Assembly (NCBI GenBank): GCA_965365275.1
Contig: CBDUBA010000010.1
Span: forward strand, 3,391-67,390
Origin: JAGTVG01 sp965365275
GTDB taxonomy: Bacteria > Bacteroidota > Bacteroidia > Cytophagales > Cyclobacteriaceae
Direction of reading: 5' to 3'
DNA length: 64,000 nucleotides
In this document: positions 17,514 through 26,300 of the stretch, piece by piece
Position numbering within the stretch: the stretch's first letter is position 1
How the letters are laid out: every line of letters starts with the position of its first letter
Made by a program: the position numbers and the translations under genes
Notes under the pieces: model-generated
What the model was told of the DNA's origin: nothing
The model's database searches: none
Seen by the model: only the letters and a program-made list of their open reading frames with translations

Positions 17514-19043
17514 ATGAAAATTAATTATAGAAATTTGATAATCCCGGCCCTCGTCATACTTTTCATCCTGACTGTCTGTAAACCCAAGGTAGACAATATC
17601 GATAGCCCCAGGGAAGGGATGTCCTTATTACTGGAAAAGTCGGGCAGGTCAACGGATCTGAAAAATGTTATCTTTGTACTGAGTGATGATCATCGATATG
17701 ACTTTATGGGTTTTACAGGGAAAGTTCCCTGGTTAAAAACCCCGGCCATGGATAAAATGGCCGCCGAGGGCTGCCATCTCCAAAATGCTTTTGTTACCAC
17801 ATCATTATGTTCTCCAAGCCGGGCTTCCATTCTGACCGGGATGTATTCTCATGCACATACAGTGGTAGATAATCAGGCGCCGGTACCCGATGATCTTATA
17901 TTTTTCCCTCAGTACCTTCAAAAGGCTGGATATGAAACCGCCTATTTTGGGAAATGGCATATGGGGCATGGGCACGATGATCCAAGACCAGGATTCGACC
18001 ACTGGGAAAGCTTCAAAGGACAGGGAAATTATTATAAACCCAGTCTCAACATCAATGGTGAACGATTTGAATATGATGAGGACACCTATGTTACTGACCT
18101 GTTGACTGAACATGCGCTGGAATGGATGAAGAATAGAAGCAAGAATAAACCATTCTTCATGTATCTGTCCCATAAGGCCGTGCATGCCCTCTTCAAACCT
18201 GCCCAGAGGCATGCAGGGATGTATAAAAATGAAGAAGTAGTTATACCACCATCCTATTACCTGACCGCCACGGATGAATATAAAGATCATGAAATTCCGG
18301 AATGGGTTAAACAACAGCGTAATAGTTGGCATGGTGTTGATGATATGTACCATGGTGCCCATAATTTTGATACATTTTTTAAAGCTTATTGTGAAACGCT
18401 GACTGCACTCGATGAAAGCCTGGGTTCAGTGATCAGCTATGTAGAGAATTCAGATCTTAAAGAGAATACCCTTGTATTGTACATGGGGGATAATGGTTTT
18501 TCCTTTGGAGAACACGGACTTATCGATAAGCGTCAGGCTTACGAAGAATCCTGGAGGGTACCTCTTCTCGCATGGGCCCCTGGAATGATAAAACCCGGTT
18601 CCAAGGTGAAGAACCTGGTTCAAAATATTGATATAGCCCCTACCGTTCTCGACATGGCGGGTCTGGTCGCTCCGGATTATATGCCAGGGAAATCAATAGG
18701 ACCATTATTGAAAGGTGAAGAGGTTGTTGACTGGCGTGATAAGATTTTCTATGAATATTACTGGGAATATGCCTACCCTCAGACTCCTACAGTACATGCA
18801 GTTAGAACCGACAGGTACAAATTTATTCGATATCATGGCCTTTGGGATTCCAATGAATTCTATGATCTCGAGAATGATCCCTGGGAGATGAATAATCTGA
18901 TACGAAGCCCGGAACATCAGGAACAGATTGCAGCGATGCTGGACGATTTATGGTCCTGGCTTGAAGAAACGGGAGGCATGCAGATCCCTTTAAAGCGTAC
19001 CACCCACAAGAAAATTGACAACCGCTTCAAAGGATATTATTAG
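17514..19043 (+). CDS. Second sulfatase, exported
   Basis: The protein is 509 aa. The N-terminal hydrophobic segment ends in LFILTVC, a lipobox-like site with an unusual Val at -1, so lipidation is uncertain. The sulfatase site is C99-S-P-S-R in TTSLCSPSRASILTGMYSHA; metal residues sit in VLSDDHRYDFMGF and GDNGFSFGEHGL, and GKWHMGHG is present. The arrangement, including the C-terminal YDLENDPWEMNNL, resembles the iduronate-2-sulfatase/DUF4976-containing class and differs from the first sulfatase, so the two probably act on different sulfate positions. It ends the rightward cassette. Confidence 0.93.
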   Translation: MKINYRNLIIPALVILFILTVCKPKVDNIDSPREGMSLLLEKSGRSTDLKNVIFVLSDDHRYDFMGFTGKVPWLKTPAMDKMAAEGCHLQNAFVTTSLCSPSRASILTGMYSHAHTVVDNQAPVPDDLIFFPQYLQKAGYETAYFGKWHMGHGHDDPRPGFDHWESFKGQGNYYKPSLNINGERFEYDEDTYVTDLLTEHALEWMKNRSKNKPFFMYLSHKAVHALFKPAQRHAGMYKNEEVVIPPSYYLTATDEYKDHEIPEWVKQQRNSWHGVDDMYHGAHNFDTFFKAYCETLTALDESLGSVISYVENSDLKENTLVLYMGDNGFSFGEHGLIDKRQAYEESWRVPLLAWAPGMIKPGSKVKNLVQNIDIAPTVLDMAGLVAPDYMPGKSIGPLLKGEEVVDWRDKIFYEYYWEYAYPQTPTVHAVRTDRYKFIRYHGLWDSNEFYDLENDPWEMNNLIRSPEHQEQIAAMLDDLWSWLEETGGMQIPLKRTTHKKIDNRFKGYY

Positions 19044-19080
19044 GTATAAGCTGTATCTGGATACTGTGGCCCTCGGAATA

Positions 19081-19175
19081 AGATTTTCGTACGAACTTCT
19101 TCTCAGGCTTCCGGTCTGGATCTCAAGCCTGCCTGTAATCAGGGATTCATTCGGGCTTCTTCTCAAGCCTCCAAT
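19081..19175. repeat. Two imperfect repeats 60 bp apart, each with AGGCTT/AAGCCT-type arms
   Basis: Segments starting at 19081 and 19141 align over about 33 bp around a shared CTTCTTCTCA core. Each contains a small inverted pair (CAGGCTT with AAGCCTG; GGCTT with AAGCC). They lie between the convergent sulfatase and C_GCAxxG genes and run into the last codons of the latter. They may act as a bidirectional terminator, although no T-run is present. Confidence 0.4.
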
Positions 19176-19789
19176 ATTAGATCTGCGGCTATCCGTACAG
19201 CGGTTCGGACTATCCTGCTGCATGTATGCGTAGCGCCAGCCTCCTGGAATTTATGAAGATCATCTTCCTTGCGGAGGTCTAATTCCATGCCAAATTCTGA
19301 TTTTACTATATCTCTGCATCTCAAACTCCCAAGCTCCTGTTCAAATCGATCACAGAATTCATTTGCAGGCTTTAATGAATCCCTGTATCCCTGCCAGTCA
19401 GTTATACTATTTTTCCCAAACACAAGCCCGAGCGCGAGTAATGCACCTGATACAGCTCCACAGGTCTCACCTCTCTCAGCAATGCCTGGTACAGGACTGA
19501 GTGCCTTTACCATTTCGGCATTGCCCAGCCCAAATTGTTCTGATAGCGCCAGAAAAGAGGATTGAGCACAATGGTGTGATAATTCCATATAGTGATCTAC
19601 TTTCTGATCGAGTAATTGAAATACCTGTTCTTTTGGCATACTTTTGCTGATGCTCATGGCATCAGGTTCCTTTAACAACGAATCACTTTTCTTATCATCA
19701 TAATTTGAAGTGCAATTACCCAGAAAAACTGATCCTGTCATTGCAGAACCAGCTACGATAAAATCACGGCGATTTATCATCTTTTTCAT
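19163..19789 (-). CDS. Exported C_GCAxxG_C_C family redox-type protein
   Basis: The protein is 208 aa. The N-terminus MKKMINRRDFIVAGSAMTGS has a twin-arginine-like RRDF motif, suggesting Tat export of a folded, possibly cofactor-bearing protein. Mature cysteines are spaced as in the C_GCAxxG_C_C family: HHCAQSSF, ETCGAVSGALLALGLVFG, FCDRF, LRCRDIV and HTCSRIV. The usual Gly before the first Cys is His here. The family is thought to bind a metal or be redox-active, but its reaction is unknown. It is transcribed alone and convergent with the second sulfatase. Confidence 0.82.
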   Translation of the reverse strand: MKKMINRRDFIVAGSAMTGSVFLGNCTSNYDDKKSDSLLKEPDAMSISKSMPKEQVFQLLDQKVDHYMELSHHCAQSSFLALSEQFGLGNAEMVKALSPVPGIAERGETCGAVSGALLALGLVFGKNSITDWQGYRDSLKPANEFCDRFEQELGSLRCRDIVKSEFGMELDLRKEDDLHKFQEAGATHTCSRIVRTAVRIAADLILEA

Positions 19790-20054
19790 AATAAAACCTC
19801 TATTCCTAAGTTACGAAGATTTCATTTAGAATCCCTAAAGGTTAAATAATGATTAGCATTTACACTCGATCAATCGTTCAATGTTATATATTGATTTAGT
19901 GTGCAGGGGAATCATATTCATGATGTCTGAGCGACTGAAATACGCATCACCTTTAAACATGCAAGAGTAAACATCCCGGGTAGATCAGATGCCAATTCTC
20001 CTGATATGATCAAACATGTGATCAGAATTAAAATAAGGATACGGATTGAAATAT

Positions 20055-20843
20055 TTACAGGGTTGGGGTTATGCCTCCATCCACAGGAAGGTTAATGCCA
20101 TTGATATATCCCGCGGCAGGGGATGCAAGAAATGCCGCAGCATATCCCATTTCTTCAGGTCCCCCAAGCCTTTTTGCAGGAATCTTGTCAGCAGCCTGTT
20201 TCTCGAATTCTTCATGGCTTATACCGGCCTCCTGGGCTTTCTTGATGAACAACTCATCCAAACGCCCCGTTTTTGTATATCCGGGAAGAATATTATTTAC
20301 AGTTATGCCAAATGGACCCAACTCATTGGCCAGGGTTTTCGCCCAACTGGCTACTGCTCCACGTATTGTATTTGATACCCCCAAACCGGCGATGGGAGTC
20401 TTTACCGATATGGAAATAACATTTATAATGCGACCATATTCAGATTCCTTCATGCCCGGTGCCACGAGGGTGACGAGATTCTGATTATTAATTAAATGCG
20501 CATTGAATCCGGTAATAAACTTATCCCCATCTGATTCCATGACGGTCCCACCAGGGGGGCCTCCTGTATTGTTGACCAGAACATGTATGGTTTTTCCTGT
20601 TTTCAGAAATTGATCTGTTGCTTTTCGGACTTCATCGGGTTTGTTAAAATCTGCCACCAGGTAATCGTGGGATTGCCCCTGGGCCTTATCCAATTCCTCT
20701 ACAACACGTTTTAAGCTCGTTTCATTTCGTGCAAAAAGAATAACATTTGCTCCATTTTTTGCTAGTTCGATGGCAATTGCTTTTCCGATACCTTGTGTGC
20801 TTCCACAAACCAGGGCATTCTTATTCTTCAAACTTAGATCCAT
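20055..20843 (-). CDS. Short-chain dehydrogenase/reductase with altered catalytic tetrad
   Basis: The protein is 262 aa from the ATG at 20843; an upstream in-frame start at 20879 is not supported. The Rossmann motif is CGSTQGIGKAIA and the NNAG-like motif is VNNTGGPPGG. At the YxxxK position the sequence reads GVSNTIRGAVASWAKTL, so aligned Tyr and Lys are Ser and Arg; the Ser in NVISIS is kept. This fits the SDR subgroup related to beta-ketoacyl reductases that lacks the canonical tetrad. Activity as a standard dehydrogenase is doubtful. Its neighbours give no pathway. Confidence 0.86.
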   Translation of the reverse strand: MDLSLKNKNALVCGSTQGIGKAIAIELAKNGANVILFARNETSLKRVVEELDKAQGQSHDYLVADFNKPDEVRKATDQFLKTGKTIHVLVNNTGGPPGGTVMESDGDKFITGFNAHLINNQNLVTLVAPGMKESEYGRIINVISISVKTPIAGLGVSNTIRGAVASWAKTLANELGPFGITVNNILPGYTKTGRLDELFIKKAQEAGISHEEFEKQAADKIPAKRLGGPEEMGYAAAFLASPAAGYINGINLPVDGGITPTL

Positions 20844-20959
20844 ATTGTCATGAGTTATAAATGATAGTAAAAATAGCAATATTCTACAGTCTAAGGCAAG
20901 TGTTATCTGATTTGATAATCTTGGAGTATTATGCTACCACTAGTCTATGGAATTATTTA

Positions 20960-23347
20960 TTATTCTTCTCTCAGTGCTTTAACAGGATTCGATATGGCAG
21001 CCTTTATTGTATGAAAACTGATTGTAGCCAGTGTGATGAAAATGGCTATAAGCGCTGCTGAGACAAAAGTTATATAGCTGATCTCAGTCTGGTATGCAAA
21101 GTTCTGTAACCATTTGTCCATAAAAATGTATGCGACAGGAATAGCCAGTACGATAGAAATCCCGATCAGGATCAGGAAATCTTTTGATATCATAAATACT
21201 ATTGTTCCGATATTAGCACCAACGACCTTCCTGATCCCTATTTCCTTGGTTCTCTGCTCAGTAGTGAATGACGCCAATCCCAGTAAACCCAGACAGGCAA
21301 TTATTATCGTTAAAATAGAGAAAATTGAAAAAATATCGCTTCGCCGCTGGTCATTGGAATATTGTTCCTCAAACTCCTCATCCAGGAAATTATACTCTAG
21401 TGGCCGGTTAGGAAACACATTTTTCCATGCGAGCTCAACTTCCTTAATGGCTTCAGGTATATCTCCACCCTTAAGTTTTATATGGGCAATATGATTATTC
21501 ATCCGTAAATAAAATAAAACTGGTTCAATAATATCATATAAAGAGCTGTGGTGATAGTCTTTAATAACCCCAACCACCTCAACAAAAGGATCTTCCTCCC
21601 CGGTTCCAAACTGGAATTTTTTTCCAATCGCATTATCCCAGTTCATCCTTTTGGCCATTGATTCAGTGACGATCACGGCCTGGGATGTATCCGAGGTGAC
21701 CTCTCTTGAGAAGTTCCTTCCTTCAAGGATCTCAAAACCAAGGGTAGGGATATAGTCGTAATCAATACCGTAAAGGTCTATACCCCTTTCAACCATCTCA
21801 CCCGCATCATTTTCAACATTGATCAGGTTCTTGCCAATCCCATAACCTGGGGAAGTTGTGGCTGACCCTACCTCTACGATATAATTTGATTTTTTTAATT
21901 CATTCCTGAGTACCTCAAACTTATCTCTCATATCCTGGTTGAACATGCCTATCCTTATGATCCTATCCTTATCAAATCCCAGATCCTTCTCCCGCAGGTA
22001 ATTTAACTGGTCATATACGATCCAGGTGCTGATGATCATAGTTACCGAAATGCCAAACTGTAAAACCACAAGGAATTTTCTGACTACCGAGCTTCCTCCC
22101 TTACTTCCACTGTTAATTTTCAATACTTCTACAGGTTTAAAGGAAGAAAGGAAAAAGGAAGGATAGGAACCACTCAGAATAGCAACGAATATCACGATAC
22201 TGAACAGGGATATCAGGATAACTGGATTTAGCAAAATATCTGGTGAAATGGCCTTATCCATTAGATCATTGTAAAACGGGATCAAGGCCATAACAAGAAT
22301 TAGACTGATCAATAATGAGATCAGGGTATATATCATTGACTCAGTAAGGAACTGTATGATGATCTGCCTTCGGTGTGAACCCATTACTTTGCGGATACCA
22401 ACCTCGCGAGCCCGCTTCATTGACCTGGCCGTTGAAAGGTTCATATAGTTGATGCTGGCGATAAGAAGGATGAAAAAGGCAACCGCTGAAAAAATATAAA
22501 CATAGGCAATGTCACCTCCTGATTCAGCCTCATCGCCTATTTTGGAATACAGATGTATATCCTGGATGTTCTGTAAAATATAATTGAAATCGATGCCCAG
22601 GTCCGCGAAGATCTCGGCACAATAATTATCATAAACTTCATGGAGTTTTTCCTGGAATGCAACCGGGTCTGTCAGGTTCGGACAATATATATAGGTTAAT
22701 ACACCAAAATTTCCCCAGTTTCCTTCTCGCCGGAAATCCTGAAGGGTACTCCAGGATATAAATGCATCAATTGAGTTGATATGTGTGTTCTTAGGGATAT
22801 TTTCAATAACACCCGTAACCTTCAGGGAAAGATCTTCCCCGATAAGGGTTTCTCCGACTACATGGGTATCATCGAAATATTTAAGAGCAATATCTTCTGT
22901 TATAACTATTGAATTGGGCTCATAAAGGCATGTTTTTGGATCACCCTGGATAAACTTGAAGGTAAACAACTCAAAAGTAGCTGAGTCGGCATAAACAAAA
23001 TCTTCTTCATACATGTTCTCAGATCCTTTTTCAAACATCATCCGGCCGCTTCCTGACAGACGGGCATATTTCTCAACTTCAGGGTAATCTTTCTTTACCG
23101 TAGGGGCAAACGGGGTTTGCGCAACAGCCCACGTAAATTCATTGTCTACCTCCGTGATATTGGTTACTACACGGTAGACATGATCACCCTCGACATGAAA
23201 ATTATCATAGCTTAATTCGTCAATAATATAAAGAACCAGAAAAAGGCAAGAGGTAATGCCAATGATCAGGCCCAGAATATTTATAAAACTGTATCCCTTT
23301 TCTTTTTTTATGTTTCTAAGGGAGATCTTGATCAGATTTTTGAACAT
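20960..23347 (-). CDS. MacB/FtsX-type ABC transporter permease
   Basis: The protein is 795 aa. It has the tandem layout of Bacteroidota orphan permeases: an N-terminal membrane helix after SLRNIKKEKGYSFINILGLI, a MacB periplasmic core domain, three helices with MKRAREVGIRKVMGSHRRQI, then a second core domain and a second FtsX domain (TEQRTKEIGIRKVVGANIG). It has eight predicted membrane helices in total. No ATPase is adjacent. Members of this family use mechanotransmission to act on periplasmic substrates or lipoproteins; the substrate is not indicated. Confidence 0.92.
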   Translation of the reverse strand: MFKNLIKISLRNIKKEKGYSFINILGLIIGITSCLFLVLYIIDELSYDNFHVEGDHVYRVVTNITEVDNEFTWAVAQTPFAPTVKKDYPEVEKYARLSGSGRMMFEKGSENMYEEDFVYADSATFELFTFKFIQGDPKTCLYEPNSIVITEDIALKYFDDTHVVGETLIGEDLSLKVTGVIENIPKNTHINSIDAFISWSTLQDFRREGNWGNFGVLTYIYCPNLTDPVAFQEKLHEVYDNYCAEIFADLGIDFNYILQNIQDIHLYSKIGDEAESGGDIAYVYIFSAVAFFILLIASINYMNLSTARSMKRAREVGIRKVMGSHRRQIIIQFLTESMIYTLISLLISLILVMALIPFYNDLMDKAISPDILLNPVILISLFSIVIFVAILSGSYPSFFLSSFKPVEVLKINSGSKGGSSVVRKFLVVLQFGISVTMIISTWIVYDQLNYLREKDLGFDKDRIIRIGMFNQDMRDKFEVLRNELKKSNYIVEVGSATTSPGYGIGKNLINVENDAGEMVERGIDLYGIDYDYIPTLGFEILEGRNFSREVTSDTSQAVIVTESMAKRMNWDNAIGKKFQFGTGEEDPFVEVVGVIKDYHHSSLYDIIEPVLFYLRMNNHIAHIKLKGGDIPEAIKEVELAWKNVFPNRPLEYNFLDEEFEEQYSNDQRRSDIFSIFSILTIIIACLGLLGLASFTTEQRTKEIGIRKVVGANIGTIVFMISKDFLILIGISIVLAIPVAYIFMDKWLQNFAYQTEISYITFVSAALIAIFITLATISFHTIKAAISNPVKALREE

Positions 23348-23467
23348 GTTCTCAGAGGTAAAATTAAATTTGTTTCAGATCTATCTTAATATAGGATGTA
23401 TAGAAAAAGAAAAAAGTTTAACAAGTGGAGGGTTATTTCCGGTATTGATCAAGATATGTATCTTTTA

Positions 23468-23716
23468 TCAATCCTCATTTGTTAAATTATCAGTCAGTGC
23501 CAGCCAGAATGGAAGGGAAGTAATGGCCATGGTGCTGATACCCTTTTCCTGTTGGTTCTTGACCAGACTTACAATCTTTTGTTTCTGGGTTTCCAAGGGA
23601 TTGTTATGCCCGATCGTTATATGATAGGCTGATAGTACCAGCAGTACAAAAAACAGTGCGGCAATTTTCTGTACATTGAAATATTTATATATTGATTTGA
23701 AATGTAATCTTTTCAT
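23468..23716 (-). CDS. Small single-pass membrane protein, unknown function
   Basis: The protein is 82 aa. A basic N-terminus (MKRLHFKSIYKYFNVQK) precedes one hydrophobic helix (about 18-36, IAALFFVLLVLSAYHI) and a short charged outer tail ending in LTDNLTNED. I do not recognise it. It lies 120 bp upstream of the ABC permease on the same strand and could be co-transcribed. A strong 10-bp hairpin sits 17 nt before its ATG. It could be a spurious frame, but its membrane-protein character and leader favour a real gene. Confidence 0.45.
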   Translation of the reverse strand: MKRLHFKSIYKYFNVQKIAALFFVLLVLSAYHITIGHNNPLETQKQKIVSLVKNQQEKGISTMAITSLPFWLALTDNLTNED

Positions 23717-23732
23717 ATCTTCAAAATTCAGG

Positions 23733-23759
23733 GGGAGATTATTTAGGCCATAATCTCCC
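23733..23759 (-). promoter_or_regulatory. Strong hairpin in the leader of the 82-aa gene
   Basis: The perfect arms GGGAGATTAT (23733-23742) and ATAATCTCCC (23750-23759) enclose a 7-nt loop. The stem ends 17 nt before the ATG at 23716 (minus strand). There is no T-run on either strand, so it is not an ordinary terminator. It may control translation or RNA stability, or be a protein-binding dyad. Confidence 0.5.
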
Positions 23760-24084
23760 TTAGATTTATAAGCAATTTCAATACCATTAAAATTAAGCTG
23801 CTGTAATTCAATTATTTATATCAAAAGTATATGCTTTCTTCTGTTCTTATCCGAACACTTATGTACGGCGTGGGACATGTTTTTATACTCCAATCAAATT
23901 GATTTTATATCCCAAATGTATTCTGTTAAAATGAATCAGGGGAATTCATATAAACTAAAAATTTAAATCCTGTGGCAAATAGACTATATGTCTACACATT
24001 TTTTTACTTTTAAAACAGTACATTAAAATTAATTCATTATACTCAAAATCGGTTCTCAGCGTTAATCTCAAAACAAAATGAGCT

Positions 24085-24092
24085 TATATTTG
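24085..24092 (+). promoter_or_regulatory. Candidate -7 element for the DoxX-Gfo/Idh pair
   Basis: TATATTTG, an exact TAnnTTTG match, 39 bp before the DoxX ATG. The -33 region is not well matched. Confidence 0.5.
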
Positions 24093-24130
24093 CATGATTA
24101 TTTTTTCCAATTTTTTCTAAAGGAATTGTT

Positions 24131-24637
24131 ATGAAAAACGAACTTTCCAGATTCAATACATTATCCTATTCGAATAAACAACTTTCCTTACTGGTGATAT
24201 TACGAGTCGTTATAGGATGGCATATATTTTATGAAGGATTATCAAAATTGCTCAATCCAAACTGGACGTCAATGGCTTATCTGATGGATTCAAAAGGCTT
24301 TTTTGCTGGTTTCTTCCATGCATTGGCCTCAAATCCATCCTTATTAAAAACAGTCGATCTTTTGAATGCCTGGGGGCTGTTAATTATCGGATTATTCCTC
24401 ATGATCGGCTTTTTTGAAAAAATCACCAGTATAGCTGGCATGATTTTGATTGGGCTTTATTATCTTTCCCACCCTCCTTTCATTGGACTCACCTATGCCG
24501 TCCCGGGAGAGGGAAGTTATTTCATTATAAACAAGAACATTATCGAATTCTTTGCCATTGCGGTTAATCTATATTTTCCTAACAGCAGGATCATTGGAGT
24601 AGATCGATTTATTTATCTGGCAAAAAACAAAAAATAA
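24131..24637 (+). CDS. DoxX family membrane protein
   Basis: The protein is 168 aa with four predicted helices. The first helix carries LLVILRVVIGWHIFYEGLSKL, the DoxX-type R-x(3-5)-G-xx-xx-GxxK pattern, and later helices include LIIGLFLMIGFF and IAGMILIGLYYL. DoxX-like proteins are often linked to redox or membrane-quinol functions, but this one's role is unknown. It is 9 bp upstream of the Gfo/Idh/MocA gene, so the pair probably forms an operon. Confidence 0.82.
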   Translation: MKNELSRFNTLSYSNKQLSLLVILRVVIGWHIFYEGLSKLLNPNWTSMAYLMDSKGFFAGFFHALASNPSLLKTVDLLNAWGLLIIGLFLMIGFFEKITSIAGMILIGLYYLSHPPFIGLTYAVPGEGSYFIINKNIIEFFAIAVNLYFPNSRIIGVDRFIYLAKNKK

Positions 24638-24646
24638 GGTATCAAT

Positions 24647-26239
24647 ATGGAAGACGCAAAAAACAGTCAAAATACGGAAGATCAGGATTCTGGAATATCA
24701 AGAAGAGATATTATTAAAGGTCTTGCTACCATACCATTTGTAGGTGGTGCCATATATGGAGCCTATAAAAAGCGTAAATATGAGCGTCAGCTTAAATCTA
24801 ACCTGCTATCGGGGATAGGCATTGATGTTGAACCGGGATTATCAGACCCTCAAACTGCCACAGACAGAGGTCAGCAGATCCGCCTTGGAATCATTGGATT
24901 CGGTATTCGGGGTGAGCAATTGGTCCGGGCCTCAGGATTTGCCACAGAGGCCTGGATGGAAATCCAGCAGGAACGCGCAAGTGCGGGGAACGATATAGCG
25001 CTAAAAACATTTCTTGAACAGGATGATCTTAACATTATTTACAACGGAGTTTGTGATATTTTTGAAGTTGAATCTGAGATAGCCTTAAAAACAGTAAGTG
25101 TAAACGGGCATACGGCAAAAAAATACCATAATTGGAAGGAGTTAGTCCATGCGGATGATATTGATGCTGTTATAATTGCTACACCTGATCATTGGCATGC
25201 TCCCATGGCTATAGAAGCAGCTAAAGCTGGAAAACACGTATATGTTGAAAAGCCACTTACCCATAAGGTTCAGGAGACATACGACCTGCTTGATATTGTT
25301 AAGAAATCAGGCATTACATTACAATTGGGCCATCAGTTCAGACAAACGGAAAGTTACGGCAAGGCAAGTGAACTGATTCGCAAGAATGTATTGGGCCCCA
25401 TCACAATGGTTCAGACAAACACCAATAGAAACTCCCCGAATGGGGCATGGCAATATCCGATCCATGAAAAGGCCAGCCCGCAAACCATCGACTGGGAATT
25501 ATTTCTGGGCAATGCGCCTAAGGTGCCATTTAATAAGGACCACTTCTTCAGGTGGAGAAAATACTGGGCTTATGGTACAGGATTGAGCGGTGATCTGCTT
25601 ACCCATGATTACGATGCCATAAACCAGATCCTTAACCTGGGTATCCCTAAATACGTAACTGCCTCCGGCGGCATTTATTTCTTTAAAGATGGCAGGGAAG
25701 TACCGGATGTTTTCAATGTTCTTTTTGAATATCCTGAGAAGGATTTGACCTTTCAATACAGTGCATCACTGGCTAATGAATATAACAGGCCCAATATTAT
25801 CATGGGGCATGATGCTACCATGGAAGTGGGCAATACCATTACTGTTTACGCGGACAGAAGATCGACAAGATATGCTGACCGTATAAAGGACGGAACTATT
25901 GATCTTGAACTACCAATAGTATCATATACTTCAGGATCTGAGGGATTAGATGCCATAACTTCTGCAACCGAAAGGTACTTTGCCAGTAAGGGTTTGCTTT
26001 ACACCTTCATCAATGGAAAAAGAATTGATGTGACTCATTTGCATATTGCCGATTGGCTGGATGGTATTCGTACCGGGAAACAACCAAAATGTAATATAGA
26101 TTATGGTTTTGAAGAAGCCATAGCAGCGCATATGGGAACCCTGGCACTCAAGCTGGGTCGCAGGATTGAATGGGATCATGCCAATAATTTCTTTGCTAAT
26201 GTTACCCAGGAAGAGATCATGCAGGTATTCCGTGGCTAG
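24647..26239 (+). CDS. Gfo/Idh/MocA family oxidoreductase with Tat-type signal
   Basis: The protein is 530 aa. The N-terminus has SRRDIIKGLATIPFVGGAIYG, a twin-arginine-like signal, suggesting export with bound NAD(P). The Rossmann motif is LGIIGFGIRGEQLV (about 83-96), followed by IDAVIIATPDHWHAPMA and the family's signature VEKPLTHKVQETYDLL. The C-terminal alpha/beta domain ends after residue 500. Members oxidise or reduce sugars and inositols, or cleave glycosides by an NAD-dependent route (GH109); the sequence does not decide between them. It is co-directional with DoxX. Confidence 0.88.
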   Translation: MEDAKNSQNTEDQDSGISRRDIIKGLATIPFVGGAIYGAYKKRKYERQLKSNLLSGIGIDVEPGLSDPQTATDRGQQIRLGIIGFGIRGEQLVRASGFATEAWMEIQQERASAGNDIALKTFLEQDDLNIIYNGVCDIFEVESEIALKTVSVNGHTAKKYHNWKELVHADDIDAVIIATPDHWHAPMAIEAAKAGKHVYVEKPLTHKVQETYDLLDIVKKSGITLQLGHQFRQTESYGKASELIRKNVLGPITMVQTNTNRNSPNGAWQYPIHEKASPQTIDWELFLGNAPKVPFNKDHFFRWRKYWAYGTGLSGDLLTHDYDAINQILNLGIPKYVTASGGIYFFKDGREVPDVFNVLFEYPEKDLTFQYSASLANEYNRPNIIMGHDATMEVGNTITVYADRRSTRYADRIKDGTIDLELPIVSYTSGSEGLDAITSATERYFASKGLLYTFINGKRIDVTHLHIADWLDGIRTGKQPKCNIDYGFEEAIAAHMGTLALKLGRRIEWDHANNFFANVTQEEIMQVFRG

Positions 26240-26300
26240 TCTTTGCCCTCAGGGTATTAGTTTGTAACAGGGAATCGATAAAATAATATTATCAGGAGCA

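Larger units (their letters stand above)
23717..24130. other. Divergent spacer with a leader hairpin and a promoter
   Basis: These 414 bp separate the 82-aa gene from the DoxX gene. They hold the hairpin at 23733-23759 and a plus-strand -7 element at 24085-24092. I see no coding frame or RNA gene in the rest. Confidence 0.5.

Noticed and set aside
17805..18362. 185-codon open frame antisense to the second sulfatase
   Set aside because: It lies fully inside the sulfatase on the opposite strand and shows no family features.
18990..19223. 77-codon minus frame with an internal duplicated LRRS..ESLI segment
   Set aside because: It overlaps the ends of two real genes, and the duplication reflects the underlying 60-bp DNA repeats rather than a protein.
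19980..20040. TGATCA pairs resembling an operator in the spacer below the SDR gene
   Set aside because: TGATCA is a common self-complementary hexamer; spacing is irregular and there is no promoter nearby.
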